Below are positions 5,855 through 6,182 of a stretch of 6,182 bases of DNA, piece after piece. The stretch covers positions 1,654 to 7,835 of the forward strand of contig DCJB01000012.1 of NCBI GenBank assembly GCA_002317325.1. Reading direction: 5' to 3'. Every line of letters starts with the position of its first letter. The first letter of the stretch is position 1. Below the pieces are notes generated by a model. That model was not told the origin of the DNA. It did no database searches and saw nothing but the letters and a program-made list of their open reading frames with translations. Origin of the DNA: Bacteroidales bacterium UBA1711 (GTDB taxonomy: Bacteria > Bacteroidota > Bacteroidia > Bacteroidales > P3). Made by a program: the position numbers and the translations under genes.

Positions 5855-6182
5855 ATCGCCACGCTCATCCACCACGACACCGTAGCCACCCTTGCCGCAG
5901 AGGTCGGATTCGACGCCTGCGGCATTGCCCCCGCGGCAGCCATCGCCCCCGCCGCTTTCGGCCTCGCCGATTGGCTCGCCGAAGGCGGCCACGGCGCCAT
6001 GCGGTTCCTCGAAAACCATACCGACCTGCGCCACGACCCCCGCCTCCTCCTCCCCGAAGCCGCCAGCGTGGTCTCGCTCCTCGTCGGCTACAAGCCCTCC
6101 CGACGCATCAGCAGCCCCGCACTCATCGCCCAGTACGCCTACGGCCCCGACTATCACGAGCGGCTCAAGGCCATGCTCCACC
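5855..6182 (+). CDS. queG: Epoxyqueuosine reductase QueG, N-terminal part, start codon unclear
   Basis: QueG is a cobalamin and iron-sulfur enzyme that reduces epoxyqueuosine to queuosine in tRNA, the last step of the queuosine pathway. What is visible is the N-terminal cofactor-binding region: GFDACGIA, then a WLAEGGHGAMRFLENH segment, DLRHDPRLLLPEA and SVVSLLVGY, and finally YAYGPDYHERLK, whose aspartate is the conserved proposed acid residue. The ferredoxin-like cluster domain would lie past the right edge. The frame is open from 5651, after TGA 5648-5650, but contains no ATG, GTG or TTG before the conserved GFDACG; the first ATG (5999) is internal to the domain. I place the beginning at ATC 5855 only because homology of typical length would start about there; a CTG at 5771 is the only other weak candidate. 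It follows the rlmL-like stop (5845-5847) directly, in another frame, and is probably translationally coupled to it. Confidence 0.85.
   Translation, partial: MATLIHHDTVATLAAEVGFDACGIAPAAAIAPAAFGLADWLAEGGHGAMRFLENHTDLRHDPRLLLPEAASVVSLLVGYKPSRRISSPALIAQYAYGPDYHERLKAMLH

Noticed and set aside
5690..6181. Long minus-strand open frame at the right edge
   Set aside because: The plus strand there encodes clear QueG motifs; the minus-strand product is a Gly, Val and Arg-rich shadow.

Overview
The window looks like chromosomal, housekeeping DNA from a GC-rich member of the Bacteroidetes, most likely order Bacteroidales. Three things suggest this: protein sequences of Bacteroidales type, two good matches to the Bacteroidetes promoter pattern (TTG, about 19 bp, TAnnTTTG) with no Shine-Dalgarno sequences, and a GH2 beta-mannosidase exported as a lipoprotein. 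Genus cannot be fixed from the sequence. There are no RNA genes, insertion sequences, CRISPR arrays or phage genes, and no stretch over 100 bases without a gene.

The layout is two back-to-back gene strings that leave one short intergenic region (2575-2660). Leftward on the minus strand are cinA, a small four-helix membrane protein of the DUF486/DMT_6 family, and the 5' two thirds of a kilobase or more of a GH2 beta-mannosidase-like lipoprotein gene that runs off the left edge. Gaps are 24 and 25 bases, so these probably form one transcript. Rightward on the plus strand are nadC, a YihY/BrkB-family membrane protein gene, a THUMP-domain RNA methyltransferase gene (RlmL-like), and the beginning of queG, which runs off the right edge. 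These are packed with a 15-base gap, a 56-base overlap and a gap of about 7 bases, so they are also a likely operon.

Two functional links stand out. cinA (its C-terminal domain is of the NMN deamidase type) and nadC (quinolinate phosphoribosyltransferase) would both yield nicotinate mononucleotide, and they are driven by facing-away promoters embedded in one symmetric 72-bp region. The last two genes both belong to RNA modification: rRNA guanine methylation and tRNA queuosine synthesis.

I did not find a new biological system. The items most worth checking are: an apparent in-frame loss of the Ig-like second domain in the beta-mannosidase-like protein; the symmetric divergent promoter with nearly leaderless transcripts; the absence of any ATG, GTG or TTG start for queG; and the long overlap between the YihY-family gene and the methyltransferase gene.
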